Made by a program: the position numbers and the translations under genes. 57,750 bases of DNA from an uncultured Alphaproteobacteria bacterium. Lineage in GTDB: Bacteria; Pseudomonadota; Alphaproteobacteria; Rhodobacterales; Rhodobacteraceae. Under the pieces are notes generated by a model, which ran no database searches, was not told where the DNA came from, and was given only the letters and a program-made list of their open reading frames with translations. The stretch lies in the NCBI GenBank assembly GCA_902596985.1, contig CACJWR010000008.1, forward strand, positions 1 through 57,750, written 5' to 3'. Each line of letters opens with the position of its first letter. Positions within the stretch are counted from its first letter, which is position 1. Positions 39,471 through 48,688 of the stretch are shown here, one piece after another.

Positions 39471-41009
39471 CTAAATCTGTGTCTTTAAAAAATTGTTTAG
39501 AAGTGATTTGATTTTGTTTTCGATTTCACCCTCTACTTTTTGGTCGTTAATTGTCAGCTCATCTACCACAGCTTTTCCCTCAGACCTTAGATAATTCACA
39601 AGATTTTTCTCGAAACTTGTAACTTCACTAACAGGCGTTTTATCTAAATAACCTTTTGTCCCTGCATATATTACGATAACTTGCTCTGCGTTAGTTAAGG
39701 GAGAGTATTGAGGCTGCTTTAGTAATTCTGTTAGCCTCGCTCCTCTATTAAGTAGCGCCTGCGTGCTTGCGTCTAAATCTGACCCAAATTGAGCGAAGGC
39801 TGCCATCTCTCTATACTGTGCTAGCTCCAGTTTGATAGAGCCAGCTACTGATTTCATCGACTTGGTTTGCGCTGAAGATCCAACTCTAGAGACCGATAGC
39901 CCCGTATTAACTGCGGGGCGGATACCTTGATAAAATAACTCTGTTTCTAAGAATATTTGACCGTCCGTGATTGAGATAACGTTTGTGGGAATAAATGCGG
40001 ACACATCTCCTCCTTGGGTCTCAATTATTGGTAAAGCCGTTAATGATCCTGATCCATTATCTTCGTTCAGTTTTGCGGATCTTTCAAGTAAACGAGAGTG
40101 TAAGTAGAATACGTCTCCTGGATAAGCTTCTCTCCCAGGTGGTCTTCTAAGTAGGAGCGACATTTGTCTGTATGCAACAGCTTGCTTTGAAAGATCGTCA
40201 TATATTATAAGAGCATGTTTGCCATTATCACGAAAATACTCTGCCATAGCTGTCGCTGAGTAAGGCGCTAAAAATTGCATTGGCGCTGGGTCGGAAGCCG
40301 TAGCTGCGACCACAATCGAATACTCAATAGCCCCTGTTTCCTCTAATTTTTTTACTAGTTGAGCGACAGTCGATCGTTTTTGCCCTATTGCCACATAAAC
40401 GCAATATAGTTTTTTGCTCTCATCAGATCCAGCGGCATCATTGTAGCTTTTTTGGTTCAATATAGTGTCAATCGCAACTGCGGTTTTACCGGTCTGTCTG
40501 TCCCCTATTATTAACTCTCTCTGCCCCCTACCTATAGGAATCAAAGAGTCAACGGACTTGAGCCCAGTTGCCATGGGTTCATGCACAGATTTTCGTGGAA
40601 TAATTCCCGGCGCTTTTACGTCGGCAACTGATCTTGTTTTCGATTTTACAGGGCCTTTCCCGTCAACTGGATTACCTAGTCCGTCAACAACTCTCCCTAA
40701 CAATTCCATCCCTACAGGAACATCTACAATCGAGCTAGTTCTCTTTACAAGATCCCCTTCCTTTATATCTCTGTCTGAGCCAAATATCACCACGCCTACA
40801 TTATCTATCTCTAAATTTAGTGCCATTCCCATTGTTCCACCAGGGAACTCAACCATCTCACCAGCTTGCACTTTGTCTAAACCGTATACACGTGCTATCC
40901 CATCCCCAACAGATAAAACTTTTCCAACCTCTGCTACTTCTGTATCATCACCAAAATTTTTTATCTGTTCTTTTAAGATCTTTGAGATCTCAGCTGCTTG
41001 AATGTTCAT
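39471..41009 (-). CDS. atpA: ATP synthase F1 subunit alpha
   Basis: The 512-residue nucleotide-binding, non-catalytic subunit. Walker A is [39 protein letters not shown] is the N-terminal beta-barrel motif, and [18 protein letters not shown] marks the alpha/beta signature. A TTG start at 41018 would add three residues; I chose the ATG at 41009 with AGAGGT upstream and the [12 protein letters not shown] family start. The upstream end overlaps the end of atpH closely. Confidence 0.97.
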   Translation of the reverse strand: MNIQAAEISKILKEQIKNFGDDTEVAEVGKVLSVGDGIARVYGLDKVQAGEMVEFPGGTMGMALNLEIDNVGVVIFGSDRDIKEGDLVKRTSSIVDVPVGMELLGRVVDGLGNPVDGKGPVKSKTRSVADVKAPGIIPRKSVHEPMATGLKSVDSLIPIGRGQRELIIGDRQTGKTAVAIDTILNQKSYNDAAGSDESKKLYCVYVAIGQKRSTVAQLVKKLEETGAIEYSIVVAATASDPAPMQFLAPYSATAMAEYFRDNGKHALIIYDDLSKQAVAYRQMSLLLRRPPGREAYPGDVFYLHSRLLERSAKLNEDNGSGSLTALPIIETQGGDVSAFIPTNVISITDGQIFLETELFYQGIRPAVNTGLSVSRVGSSAQTKSMKSVAGSIKLELAQYREMAAFAQFGSDLDASTQALLNRGARLTELLKQPQYSPLTNAEQVIVIYAGTKGYLDKTPVSEVTSFEKNLVNYLRSEGKAVVDELTINDQKVEGEIENKIKSLLNNFLKTQI

Positions 41010-41014
41010 AATAA

Positions 41015-41572
41015 TCAACCTCTTTTCAAAATATTTTTCATGCTTTCAAGTTTCGAATTAATACTTGAGTTAAACAAAAATGATCCAACTTTGAGTTCAA
41101 TTCCAGCAATTATATCTGGATCATTTTCTGACTCAAGCCTTACAACACGTTTAGTAATCTTTTCTATAGATTTCTTTAATGCTCCCATTTTTACATCACT
41201 TACTTTTTTTGCGGTTCTAATATGAATTGTAAGTTCATTTTTACTAGCTGAACAGAGTTTTAAGAAATCCTCACTAAAATTTACTAGGTCATAACCCCGC
41301 CCTTTTCTTATCATTAGACAAACTGTGTTGTGAAGGTGCTTAGGTAATTTTATTTTTCTACTCACAGTTCCAAATACATTTTCCTGATCACTTGAGGAAA
41401 AAGTTGGATTTCTTAAAAAAGAATTCAATCCGTTATCTGATTTCAATATCTCCAGAAGATTTAGCACGTGTTTTTCTATCTCTCTATTAGTCTTGTCATC
41501 TTGGCACAAAGAAAATAAGGCGAGTGCATACCTAGCAGATGGCTTTGAGTTTATCTCGCTAATTTCTTGCAA
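41015..41572 (-). CDS. atpH: ATP synthase F1 subunit delta
   Basis: The peripheral-stalk delta subunit (OSCP homologue), about 185 residues. [14 protein letters not shown] (N-terminal helix), [16 protein letters not shown] and the C-terminal [20 protein letters not shown] are family-like. No ATG fits: candidates are GTG at 41581 and TTG at 41572. I prefer the TTG, which has AAGG 8 bases before it. An ATG at 41576 is out of frame and opens a five-codon frame ending in TAG. It is first in the operon atpHAGDC; atpBEF must lie elsewhere. Confidence 0.93.
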   Translation of the reverse strand: MQEISEINSKPSARYALALFSLCQDDKTNREIEKHVLNLLEILKSDNGLNSFLRNPTFSSSDQENVFGTVSRKIKLPKHLHNTVCLMIRKGRGYDLVNFSEDFLKLCSASKNELTIHIRTAKKVSDVKMGALKKSIEKITKRVVRLESENDPDIIAGIELKVGSFLFNSSINSKLESMKNILKRG

Positions 41573-41629
41573 ACATACCACCTTTAATTGAGTTTTATAC
41601 GCTAGATGTCGTAAAACGACTGCAATATG

Positions 41630-41658
41630 TAAATAACAGACCAGTCCAACTATGACAA
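41630..41658 (-). promoter_or_regulatory. Predicted sigma70 promoter of the atpHAGDC operon
   Basis: On the minus strand -35 TTGTCA (41658-41653) and -10 TATTTA (41635-41630) are separated by exactly 17 bp, with the likely start near 41623 and about 40-50 nt of leader. The dyad gtcgttttacgac falls in the leader. Confidence 0.55.
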
Positions 41659-41701
41659 GTTGTTGGTTGCTCTTTTTTTAAATTTTTTTATATTTTTCAA
41701 A

Positions 41702-42448
41702 TTAAGCTTGGGACATTGTGGAGACAGGGACCTCAACTGAGGTGAAATATCTCTTTGACTTAGCCGACTTTACATTCTTCACCGCGAAAACATTTTTCTT
41801 TGCCTCTACAACAAGAAGACCTCCTAAGAAGAAACTATTTAGCTTTTTACCCACTCTTTCCCATAGCAATAAAGACTTGAGCCAATAGCCTTTTTTTGCA
41901 GGAAAACCATATAAACTGGGCGTTATACTATCAATTTGAAACTGGTTTTTTTGAAGTAGTGCAGTTAGTTGCGAAATCGAATATGGCTTCCCATACCCAA
42001 AGGGAGTACTATCAGACCTTGCCCAAAAGCCTGTTCTATTTGGTACTATAATGACTAGTTTTCCGCTGTCTTTTAATACACGAAGTACTTCTTGTAGCAA
42101 AAGATCTTGATTATCACTAACCTCTAAACCATGTGATATTAAAATTAAATCTGCTGCGGACGTAGTTATTGGCCAAGACACTTCATCAACCAGAGCCGTT
42201 ACACTTTTAGACTTTTCAGGCCATGGGATAACGCCTTGCTCACTCGGCATCAATAAAAGAAAATTCTTATTTTCGCTATCTTTCATTTTGTTCTCGAGAA
42301 ATGGGCACGCGAAACCAAAGCCAATTGTCAAAGAGCCACTTTTGGTATCAATTTTCGTTTCTAAAACTCTGTTTATTAATTGTTTTGTCGTTCTTCCAAG
42401 TTCGGTGCCTCTGTAAAACTCTTTCAATTGAATAACATCCAATCTCAT
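41702..42448 (-). CDS. Class I SAM-dependent methyltransferase
   Basis: A 248-residue protein with a degenerate methyltransferase core. The post-motif region LLLQEVLRVLKDSGKLVIIV and the following NRTGFWARSDSTPFGYGKPY segment resemble the Methyltransf_11 type, and the N-terminal GFGFACPFLE is a weak glycine motif I. The target is unknown. It is divergent from gloB, an association I recall as frequent in alphaproteobacteria. It ends about 120 bp before atpH, with only AT-rich spacer between. Confidence 0.78.
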   Translation of the reverse strand: MRLDVIQLKEFYRGTELGRTTKQLINRVLETKIDTKSGSLTIGFGFACPFLENKMKDSENKNFLLLMPSEQGVIPWPEKSKSVTALVDEVSWPITTSAADLILISHGLEVSDNQDLLLQEVLRVLKDSGKLVIIVPNRTGFWARSDSTPFGYGKPYSISQLTALLQKNQFQIDSITPSLYGFPAKKGYWLKSLLLWERVGKKLNSFFLGGLLVVEAKKNVFAVKNVKSAKSKRYFTSVEVPVSTMSQA

Positions 42449-42527
42449 TGTTAATTTTCCAATATTGCTAAATCTGTTAAATTATTGCTAGTATAAAGCT
42501 TTGTTGATAAATAAGGATCTGCTAAAT

Positions 42528-43292
42528 ATGTCTTTGATTGAAATTATTCCCTGCCTCTCAGATAATTATGCCTATCTTATAAGAGATGAGAAAACAAACA
42601 AGAATATTTTGGTTGATGCGCCTGAGCATGGGCCAATAGAAACGTATCTAGATAGAAAAGCCTTGAGCCTCGACGCTATACTTATTACCCATCATCATAA
42701 CGACCACATAGATGGCATAAATTACTTAAAAATTAAATATTCACCAAAAGTTATTGGGGCGAAGAGGGATAAACACAGGCTTCCACCCCTTGACGTTGAA
42801 GTAGAAGAAGGGAAAGAATTAAAAATAGGGTCAAAAACATTTGAAATTTATGATGTTGATGGGCACACGATAGGGCACATTGCTTACGGTTTAATGGAAG
42901 ACAAAGCATTATTTAGTGGTGACTCATTGATGGTAATGGGCTGTGGAAGATTATTCGAAGGAACACCTGAAGACATGTGGAAAAGCCTAAAAAAATTAAA
43001 ACAACTCCCCAAAGATATTATGATTTATTCAGGACATGAGTATACAAAATCAAACATAGAGTTTGCTTTATCAGTGGATCCACAAAATGAGAAATTAAAA
43101 GCTAGAAGGATCAGAACATTGGAAAGTATTGCTAAAGGCATTCCCACAGTTCCTTCTACATTAGAAGAGGAATTGGAAACCAATCCATTTCTTAGAGAAA
43201 GTGAGGCATCAATTCTAGATAATATCGAGATAGTGGAGCCTGACCCGGTCTCTAGGTTTGCAAAAATACGGGCTCTAAAAGACAACTTTTAA
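42528..43292 (+). CDS. gloB: Hydroxyacylglutathione hydrolase (glyoxalase II)
   Basis: A metallo-beta-lactamase fold hydrolase of 254 residues that releases D-lactate and glutathione from S-lactoylglutathione. The metal motif THHHNDH is at residues 54-60. DGHTIGHIAYG, the FSGDSLMVMGCGRLFEGT segment and GHEYTKSNIEFA give the remaining ligands and the glutathione-binding region. I start at the ATG at 42528, the typical MSLIEIIPCLSDNYAYLI start; a TTG at 42501 is also in frame. A complete glyoxalase I gene is not in the window. Confidence 0.95.
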   Translation: MSLIEIIPCLSDNYAYLIRDEKTNKNILVDAPEHGPIETYLDRKALSLDAILITHHHNDHIDGINYLKIKYSPKVIGAKRDKHRLPPLDVEVEEGKELKIGSKTFEIYDVDGHTIGHIAYGLMEDKALFSGDSLMVMGCGRLFEGTPEDMWKSLKKLKQLPKDIMIYSGHEYTKSNIEFALSVDPQNEKLKARRIRTLESIAKGIPTVPSTLEEELETNPFLRESEASILDNIEIVEPDPVSRFAKIRALKDNF

Positions 43293-43360
43293 TAATTTTT
43301 TAGAATTTTTGTTTTAATCGTTATATATATAGTCTAAGACTTCAATTAGAAAGGATCAAG

Positions 43361-45673
43361 ATGCCATCATTTTCAAGCTCACTCGAGAAAAGTATTCATA
43401 GTGCTTTAAAGCTAGCAAATGAAAGGAATCATGAACTGGCTACATTGGAGCATTTATTACTTGCGCTTCTCGACGAAAGGGACGCATCGAATGTTTTAAA
43501 TGCATGCAACGTAAATATAGACTTATTAAGAAACAATATAGAAAATTTTCTCAATAATGAATTAGGGAGCTTAGTCACTGAAGTCGAAGGTAGTGAAGCC
43601 GTCCCAACGACAGGCTTTCAACGAGTAATACAAAGAGCGGCGATTCATGTACAAAGTTCAGGAAGAAGTGAAGTAACTGGAGCTAACGTTTTGGTGGCAA
43701 TATTTGCGGAAAGGGAAAGTCACGCTGCATTTTTTCTTCAAGAGCAAGAAATGACAAGGTATGATGCAGTAAATTTTATAGCGCATGGAGTGTCAAAAAA
43801 CCCAAACTATGAAGAAAAAAAGGAACTAGACGAAGGAGATAAAAAAGATAGCTCTGAAAATACCAACAGTAACCCTGAAAAGGAAACTGCTCTTTCTAAA
43901 TATTGTATAAACCTTAATGAAAAATCTAGAAACGGTGATATTGACCCGCTAATCGGGAGGAATTTAGAGGTTGAAAGATGTATCCAAATTCTATGTAGAA
44001 GGAGAAAAAACAACCCCATACTTGTCGGAGACCCAGGTGTTGGTAAAACGGCTATAGCAGAGGGTTTAGCACGGAAAGTTATTTCTGATCAAACTCCAGA
44101 CATTTTAAAAGGATCAACTATATATTCGCTTGACATGGGAGCTCTCCTTGCTGGAACACGTTACAGAGGTGATTTTGAAGAACGCTTAAAGCAAGTTATG
44201 AAAGAATTAGAAAAAGACCCTAAGGCTGTTTTATTTATAGATGAAATACACACCGTTATTGGAGCAGGAGCGACCTCAGGTGGCGCTATGGATGCATCGA
44301 ATTTATTAAAGCCATCACTTCAAAGAGGTACACTAAGGTGTATGGGATCGACAACTTATAAAGAGTATAGAAACCACTTTGAAAAAGACAGGGCTCTAGC
44401 CAGGCGCTTTCAAAAAATAGACGTGGTTGAACCATCTACGGAGGATAGTATAAAAATATTGAATGGGCTCAAACAATACTTTGAAGAACACCATAAAATA
44501 AAGTATTCAAATGAATGCCTCAAAACTGCCGTAGAACTTGCAAATAAATACATTCATGATAGGAAACTTCCTGATAAAGCTATTGATGTTATTGATGAGG
44601 CTGGCGCAGCTCAAAGTCTATTGCCAGATAACAAAAAGAAAAAAGTAATAGGAGTTAAGGAGATTGAAGAAATAATTTCAAAAATTGCGCGAATACCTTC
44701 CAAACGCATTTCAAAAAACGACTCAGAAGTATTAAAAGATTTGGAAAAATCACTCAAAAGAGTTGTTTTTGGACAAGATATCGCAATAGAAATGCTTGCT
44801 TCATCGATTAAGCTATCCAGAGCGGGTTTACGAGAGCCTGAGAAACCAATTGGATGCTATCTGTTTGCTGGGCCCACAGGCGTAGGAAAAACAGAGGTAT
44901 GTAAGCAATTAGCTGATGTTTTAGGTATCTCTATGCTTAGGTTCGATATGTCAGAGTACATGGAAAAGCATTCAGTTTCTCGTCTCATAGGAGCTCCCCC
45001 TGGTTACGTAGGCTTTGACCAAGGGGGGTTACTGACCGATGGTGTTGATCAGCAACCATATTGTGTTTTATTATTAGACGAGATTGAAAAAGCTCACCCA
45101 GACGTATTTAACATTTTACTTCAGGTAATGGATCATGGAAAACTTACAGACCATAATGGCAAATCGGTTGACTTTAGAAATGTTATTCTCGTTATGACAT
45201 CAAACGCTGGCGCGAGTGAGCAGGCTAAAGAGGCAATCGGATTTAATCGAACCAAAAGAGAGGGGGAAGCAGATGCAGCGATTGTAAAGATGTTCACACC
45301 TGAGTTTAGGAACAGGTTGGATTCAGTAATAACCTTTAATTCTCTTTCTATTGATATAATTATGCAAGTTGTAGAAAAGTTTATTTTGCAACTAGAAGGC
45401 CAACTTATAGATAGAAATGTTACGATCGAGTTCTCTGATGATACATTGAAATGGTTGGCTGACGAAGGGTACGATGAAAAAATGGGAGCAAGGCCTATAT
45501 CTAGAAAGATTCAGGAGCATATTAAAAAGCCACTATCCGAAGCATTGCTTTTTGGAGAGCTGAAGAAAGGCGGTATAGTGAAGTTATCGATTAATAAAAA
45601 CAAGCTTGATTTAGCTTTTAAACCTTTAAGCGAAAGACAATCGAAAAAAATCAAAGCTAATATTCTCTCATAA
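43361..45673 (+). CDS. clpA: ATP-dependent Clp protease ATP-binding subunit ClpA
   Basis: A 770-residue AAA+ unfoldase that feeds substrates to ClpP. The N domain has two Clp repeats (residues 1-145), with HELATLEHLLLALL near residue 24. The first AAA module has Walker A GDPGVGKT at 223-230 and VLFIDEIHTVIGAG. The second has GPTGVGKTEV near 505-515, the substrate-pore IGAPPGYVGFDQGG motif and VLLLDEIEKAHPD. ClpA rather than ClpB is indicated by length and by the lack of a middle coiled coil. The adaptor gene clpS, usually just upstream, is not here. An AAGGAT ribosome-binding site precedes the start. The stop abuts that of the next convergent gene. Confidence 0.96.
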   Translation: MPSFSSSLEKSIHSALKLANERNHELATLEHLLLALLDERDASNVLNACNVNIDLLRNNIENFLNNELGSLVTEVEGSEAVPTTGFQRVIQRAAIHVQSSGRSEVTGANVLVAIFAERESHAAFFLQEQEMTRYDAVNFIAHGVSKNPNYEEKKELDEGDKKDSSENTNSNPEKETALSKYCINLNEKSRNGDIDPLIGRNLEVERCIQILCRRRKNNPILVGDPGVGKTAIAEGLARKVISDQTPDILKGSTIYSLDMGALLAGTRYRGDFEERLKQVMKELEKDPKAVLFIDEIHTVIGAGATSGGAMDASNLLKPSLQRGTLRCMGSTTYKEYRNHFEKDRALARRFQKIDVVEPSTEDSIKILNGLKQYFEEHHKIKYSNECLKTAVELANKYIHDRKLPDKAIDVIDEAGAAQSLLPDNKKKKVIGVKEIEEIISKIARIPSKRISKNDSEVLKDLEKSLKRVVFGQDIAIEMLASSIKLSRAGLREPEKPIGCYLFAGPTGVGKTEVCKQLADVLGISMLRFDMSEYMEKHSVSRLIGAPPGYVGFDQGGLLTDGVDQQPYCVLLLDEIEKAHPDVFNILLQVMDHGKLTDHNGKSVDFRNVILVMTSNAGASEQAKEAIGFNRTKREGEADAAIVKMFTPEFRNRLDSVITFNSLSIDIIMQVVEKFILQLEGQLIDRNVTIEFSDDTLKWLADEGYDEKMGARPISRKIQEHIKKPLSEALLFGELKKGGIVKLSINKNKLDLAFKPLSERQSKKIKANILS

Positions 45674-47356
45674 TTATCGCTCTGTTAACTTAAATTCTAT
45701 TCGCCTGTTTTTAGCGAGATCCTCTATTAAGTCGGAAGATGAAATTGGCTGATGCTCTCCAAACCCGGCTGCAGACATTCTTTTGGGATCTATTTCATGT
45801 TTGGCGATCATATACTTAACTACAGACAGCGACCTAGCTTGGCTCAATTCCCAATTATCCTTAAAAATGCTGTTCTGACTAACCGGAGTTTTATCAGTAT
45901 GGCCGTCTACTCTAAGAACCCAGTTTATATCTTCGGGGATCTTTTGCGAGATATCTTTAAGTACGTTTGATATAGCATCCAACTGAAGTTTACCCTCCAA
46001 CCCGATATCAGCAGAACCTCGATCAAATAAAACTTCGGAAGAAAAAACAAATCTATCACCAACGACATCGATACCCTCAATGTCTCCGAGGATCTTTTTT
46101 AATCTCCCGAAAAAGACAGATCTATATTCTCGAAGGTTCTTCGTTTCATTTTCTAATCTCTTTCGCTCCTTTTCTTCTAGCTCAGCTCTGATTTTTTGTT
46201 CAGATGCAACTTTTGCTAGGGCAGCATTTAATTTTGCTCCTAATGATTTAATTTCTACATTATTAGAAAAGTCCTTTTCTATAGTTGCATCTAATATCCC
46301 TGTTAATTCCTCAAGTCTCTCTTTAAGGGAATTTGTTTGAAGTGTTAGATTAGCTACCTCTTGCATTGAAGCTTTGGCCTTTTCCTCCTGAACACTTAAT
46401 CTCAGCCTAGCTTCTCTCAGAGCTAAATCCTTCTCCTTGAGGATGCTATCATTCCCAGACAATTTTGTCTCAAATTTATCAGCACGTTCTTTTAAGATCC
46501 GTTGAGCCTCTCTTGAAGCGGCTAATAGTTTTAGTGTTTCCAAGGCTTTTTTTCTTTCTTCCTCAATAGTAAGGGTTATAAGGGCTAACTCTTCCTTTTT
46601 CTCCATTAGACTCTCTTGTAAATTTCTTATCGCATACTGTTCTAGTACTCGCTGTTTCTCTGCATCAGTCAAATCCCTATTAATCGATTCCATCTTATCT
46701 TTTACCTTACTAAGCTCAATTTCCTTTTCTTTCGTTAAGTTTTCCAGTGACTTATTTTCATATTTTAATTTTTTTACTAATTGCTCTAGAGCTTCGTTAG
46801 ATGCTGCCATCATTTTTTCTTTAGAAATTTTTTGACTAATGGTATCTCTTGCAGCAGCTAAAGCCATCTCCGCAGCTTCTCTGTTTGAAATCTCTCTAGA
46901 TGTTTTTTCCATCTCACGTTTTAGATTTTCATTAAGCTCTTGACGTCTAGCTACCAAAGACGCAACTTGCGATTTAAAGTCTGTTATTTTCGCTTCTGCA
47001 ATTGTCATATCATTTCGTAATTTTGTAAGTAGATTTATTTTTTCTTGTAACTGAGCCTCTTGTCTAGTCAGTTTGGCCTCTTGCTCGCTTGATAAAATTT
47101 GCAAATTTGACTTCTCAGTTTTTAACATCCCCAATTGGTTTCTTAAATCCTCGAGGTTATTCCCTAATTGTGAAAGCTCCGTTTGCTGCTCATCGAGCTC
47201 AATTTTTTGAGAAGAAATTGTATCTCGTAAAACTGATTGAACTATCATAAATATCGATAGAATAAACATCAAGATTAACAATATGGCCGTCATCGCATCC
47301 ACAAATCCAGGCCATATATTAGTAGTAAATCGCTCTCCACTCCTCCTGGTAAGCAT
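45674..47356 (-). CDS. MotB/OmpA-like protein with a long coiled coil
   Basis: A 560-residue protein built in three parts. A single membrane helix at about residues 15-40 (WPGFVDAMTAILLILMFILS) carries an Asp at position 20, where MotB, ExbD and TolR have the proton-conducting Asp. A long heptad-rich coiled coil of roughly 370 residues (about 45-415) follows. An OmpA-type peptidoglycan-binding domain starts near residue 435, with VDGHTDKTPVSQ and ending in LAKNRRIEFKLTER. The coiled coil is far longer than in stator MotB. It begins 2 bp after the TolQ-like gene, so both form one unit. The function is unknown. Confidence 0.85.
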   Translation of the reverse strand: MLTRRSGERFTTNIWPGFVDAMTAILLILMFILSIFMIVQSVLRDTISSQKIELDEQQTELSQLGNNLEDLRNQLGMLKTEKSNLQILSSEQEAKLTRQEAQLQEKINLLTKLRNDMTIAEAKITDFKSQVASLVARRQELNENLKREMEKTSREISNREAAEMALAAARDTISQKISKEKMMAASNEALEQLVKKLKYENKSLENLTKEKEIELSKVKDKMESINRDLTDAEKQRVLEQYAIRNLQESLMEKKEELALITLTIEEERKKALETLKLLAASREAQRILKERADKFETKLSGNDSILKEKDLALREARLRLSVQEEKAKASMQEVANLTLQTNSLKERLEELTGILDATIEKDFSNNVEIKSLGAKLNAALAKVASEQKIRAELEEKERKRLENETKNLREYRSVFFGRLKKILGDIEGIDVVGDRFVFSSEVLFDRGSADIGLEGKLQLDAISNVLKDISQKIPEDINWVLRVDGHTDKTPVSQNSIFKDNWELSQARSLSVVKYMIAKHEIDPKRMSAAGFGEHQPISSSDLIEDLAKNRRIEFKLTER

Positions 47357-47358
47357 AG

Positions 47359-48585
47359 TTAACCCTTGCCGCTATTCCTTGCCAAATCAATTATTGCTTT
47401 ACTGAGTTGAGCTAGATCTGATCTTAGTTCTGAAAGAGCATCGTGACGCGCATTAGCCAATTCATCAACCAATCTTGAAAGTTGCACTTCAATATTCCTA
47501 AGACGGGTCAAGTTCTCTAAATCTCTTGTACTTCTCTCCCCAAACTGTCCTTTTATTAATGTATTCAGGTCTTGTTGAGAAGAAACCAACTTTTCAATAG
47601 AGGTTTTATCAAATCCATCAGTACTAGTTACTGTTTTTGACCGTATGACCTTTGAACCTGCAAGCTCTTCTATAGCGTGAGATAAGCTATTTATTTGCTC
47701 ATTTGTTTTAGCGCTATTGTCGATCGATTTTTCAAACATTTGTCCAAGCTCGGATATTTGCGCCCCCACTGCTGATATAATTGGACTTAGTTTACCATCA
47801 TTGGTTGTCTCATCGACATTTTCAGTATCTCCAAAAATACCTATGCTAGTGAAAGATGAAAGCCATTCTTCTAATTGCATATAGAATCTGTTTTGGCCAT
47901 GGTTTGCAAATAGCTCCAAAAGACCAACTACTAAACTACCAGCCAAACCCAGAAGAGATGAGGCAAATGCGGTGCCCATACCACCAAGTTGACCTTCTAA
48001 ACCCGCCATTAAATTATCAAAAACCTCTATTCCCGTTTGCCCTTCTTTTGGCACTAAACTTTTTATAGTGTTGACAACCTCTGGAACGGTAATCGCAAGA
48101 CCATAAAAGGTCCCTAAGAGACCTAAAAAAATAAGTAGATTAATAACATATCGTGTTAGATCTCTTGCCTCATTCAATCTAGTTGCCACCGAGTCTAGTA
48201 TCGAGTTTAAAGAACTCGAAGTTAGGATAGTTTTTGATTTTTTCCCTTTCAATAAAGATGCCAGAGGTATCAACAATCTGGGAGGATCTGAGAACTCATG
48301 ACCTGGTGTATCCAGAGCAAAGTTTTCGACCCAGTTTACAGCTGCAATTATTACAAATATTTGCCAAAAACAACAAAGAATCCCAAAAAAGAAAACTGTT
48401 AAAATGACCCCATTTAAATATGGTGAAGACAAGAAAATAGGTGCAACGGAGGGGAACATAAAATAACTGCCCACCATTACTAGCAATAACGAAATAAGCA
48501 TTAATACAACTTGTTGTATAGGCTGGCTGAACCCTTGTGTTTCAGCTTTTACTAATTTGAGTGAGTATTTTTTCTTCTTTGCCAA
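47359..48585 (-). CDS. TolQ/ExbB/MotA-like membrane protein
   Basis: A 408-residue protein with four likely membrane helices, about residues 25-50, 58-85, 146-169 and 203-226. The GLLGTFYGLAI motif at 155-165 and GGMGTAFASSLLGLAGS at 201-217 are hallmarks of the proton-channel subunits TolQ, ExbB and MotA. A C-terminal cytoplasmic region (about 260-408) looks coiled coil. The start is TTG at 48585 with GGA 7 bases upstream. It pairs with the MotB/OmpA-like gene 2 bp downstream. It is not a flagellar MotA by neighbourhood, and no Tol or Ton genes are nearby. Confidence 0.85.
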   Translation of the reverse strand: MAKKKKYSLKLVKAETQGFSQPIQQVVLMLISLLLVMVGSYFMFPSVAPIFLSSPYLNGVILTVFFFGILCCFWQIFVIIAAVNWVENFALDTPGHEFSDPPRLLIPLASLLKGKKSKTILTSSSLNSILDSVATRLNEARDLTRYVINLLIFLGLLGTFYGLAITVPEVVNTIKSLVPKEGQTGIEVFDNLMAGLEGQLGGMGTAFASSLLGLAGSLVVGLLELFANHGQNRFYMQLEEWLSSFTSIGIFGDTENVDETTNDGKLSPIISAVGAQISELGQMFEKSIDNSAKTNEQINSLSHAIEELAGSKVIRSKTVTSTDGFDKTSIEKLVSSQQDLNTLIKGQFGERSTRDLENLTRLRNIEVQLSRLVDELANARHDALSELRSDLAQLSKAIIDLARNSGKG

Positions 48586-48688
48586 TATCTATCCAAAAAT
48601 TTATTAAAGTCATATTAATTGTTCTTAGCCACTTGAAAAAGTATTACCATTGATGAATCCAAATCAAAATCACATATACCAAATTTTC

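Noticed and set aside
40465-41001. A 178-codon plus-strand open frame opposite atpA
   Set aside because: It is antisense to a certain gene, lacks family features and has the composition expected of a shadow frame.
45674-48585. A Zorya-type anti-phage system from the MotA-like and MotB-like pair
   Set aside because: ZorC, ZorD and ZorE are absent, the neighbours are housekeeping genes, and the long coiled coil is on the MotB-like protein rather than on the MotA-like one.
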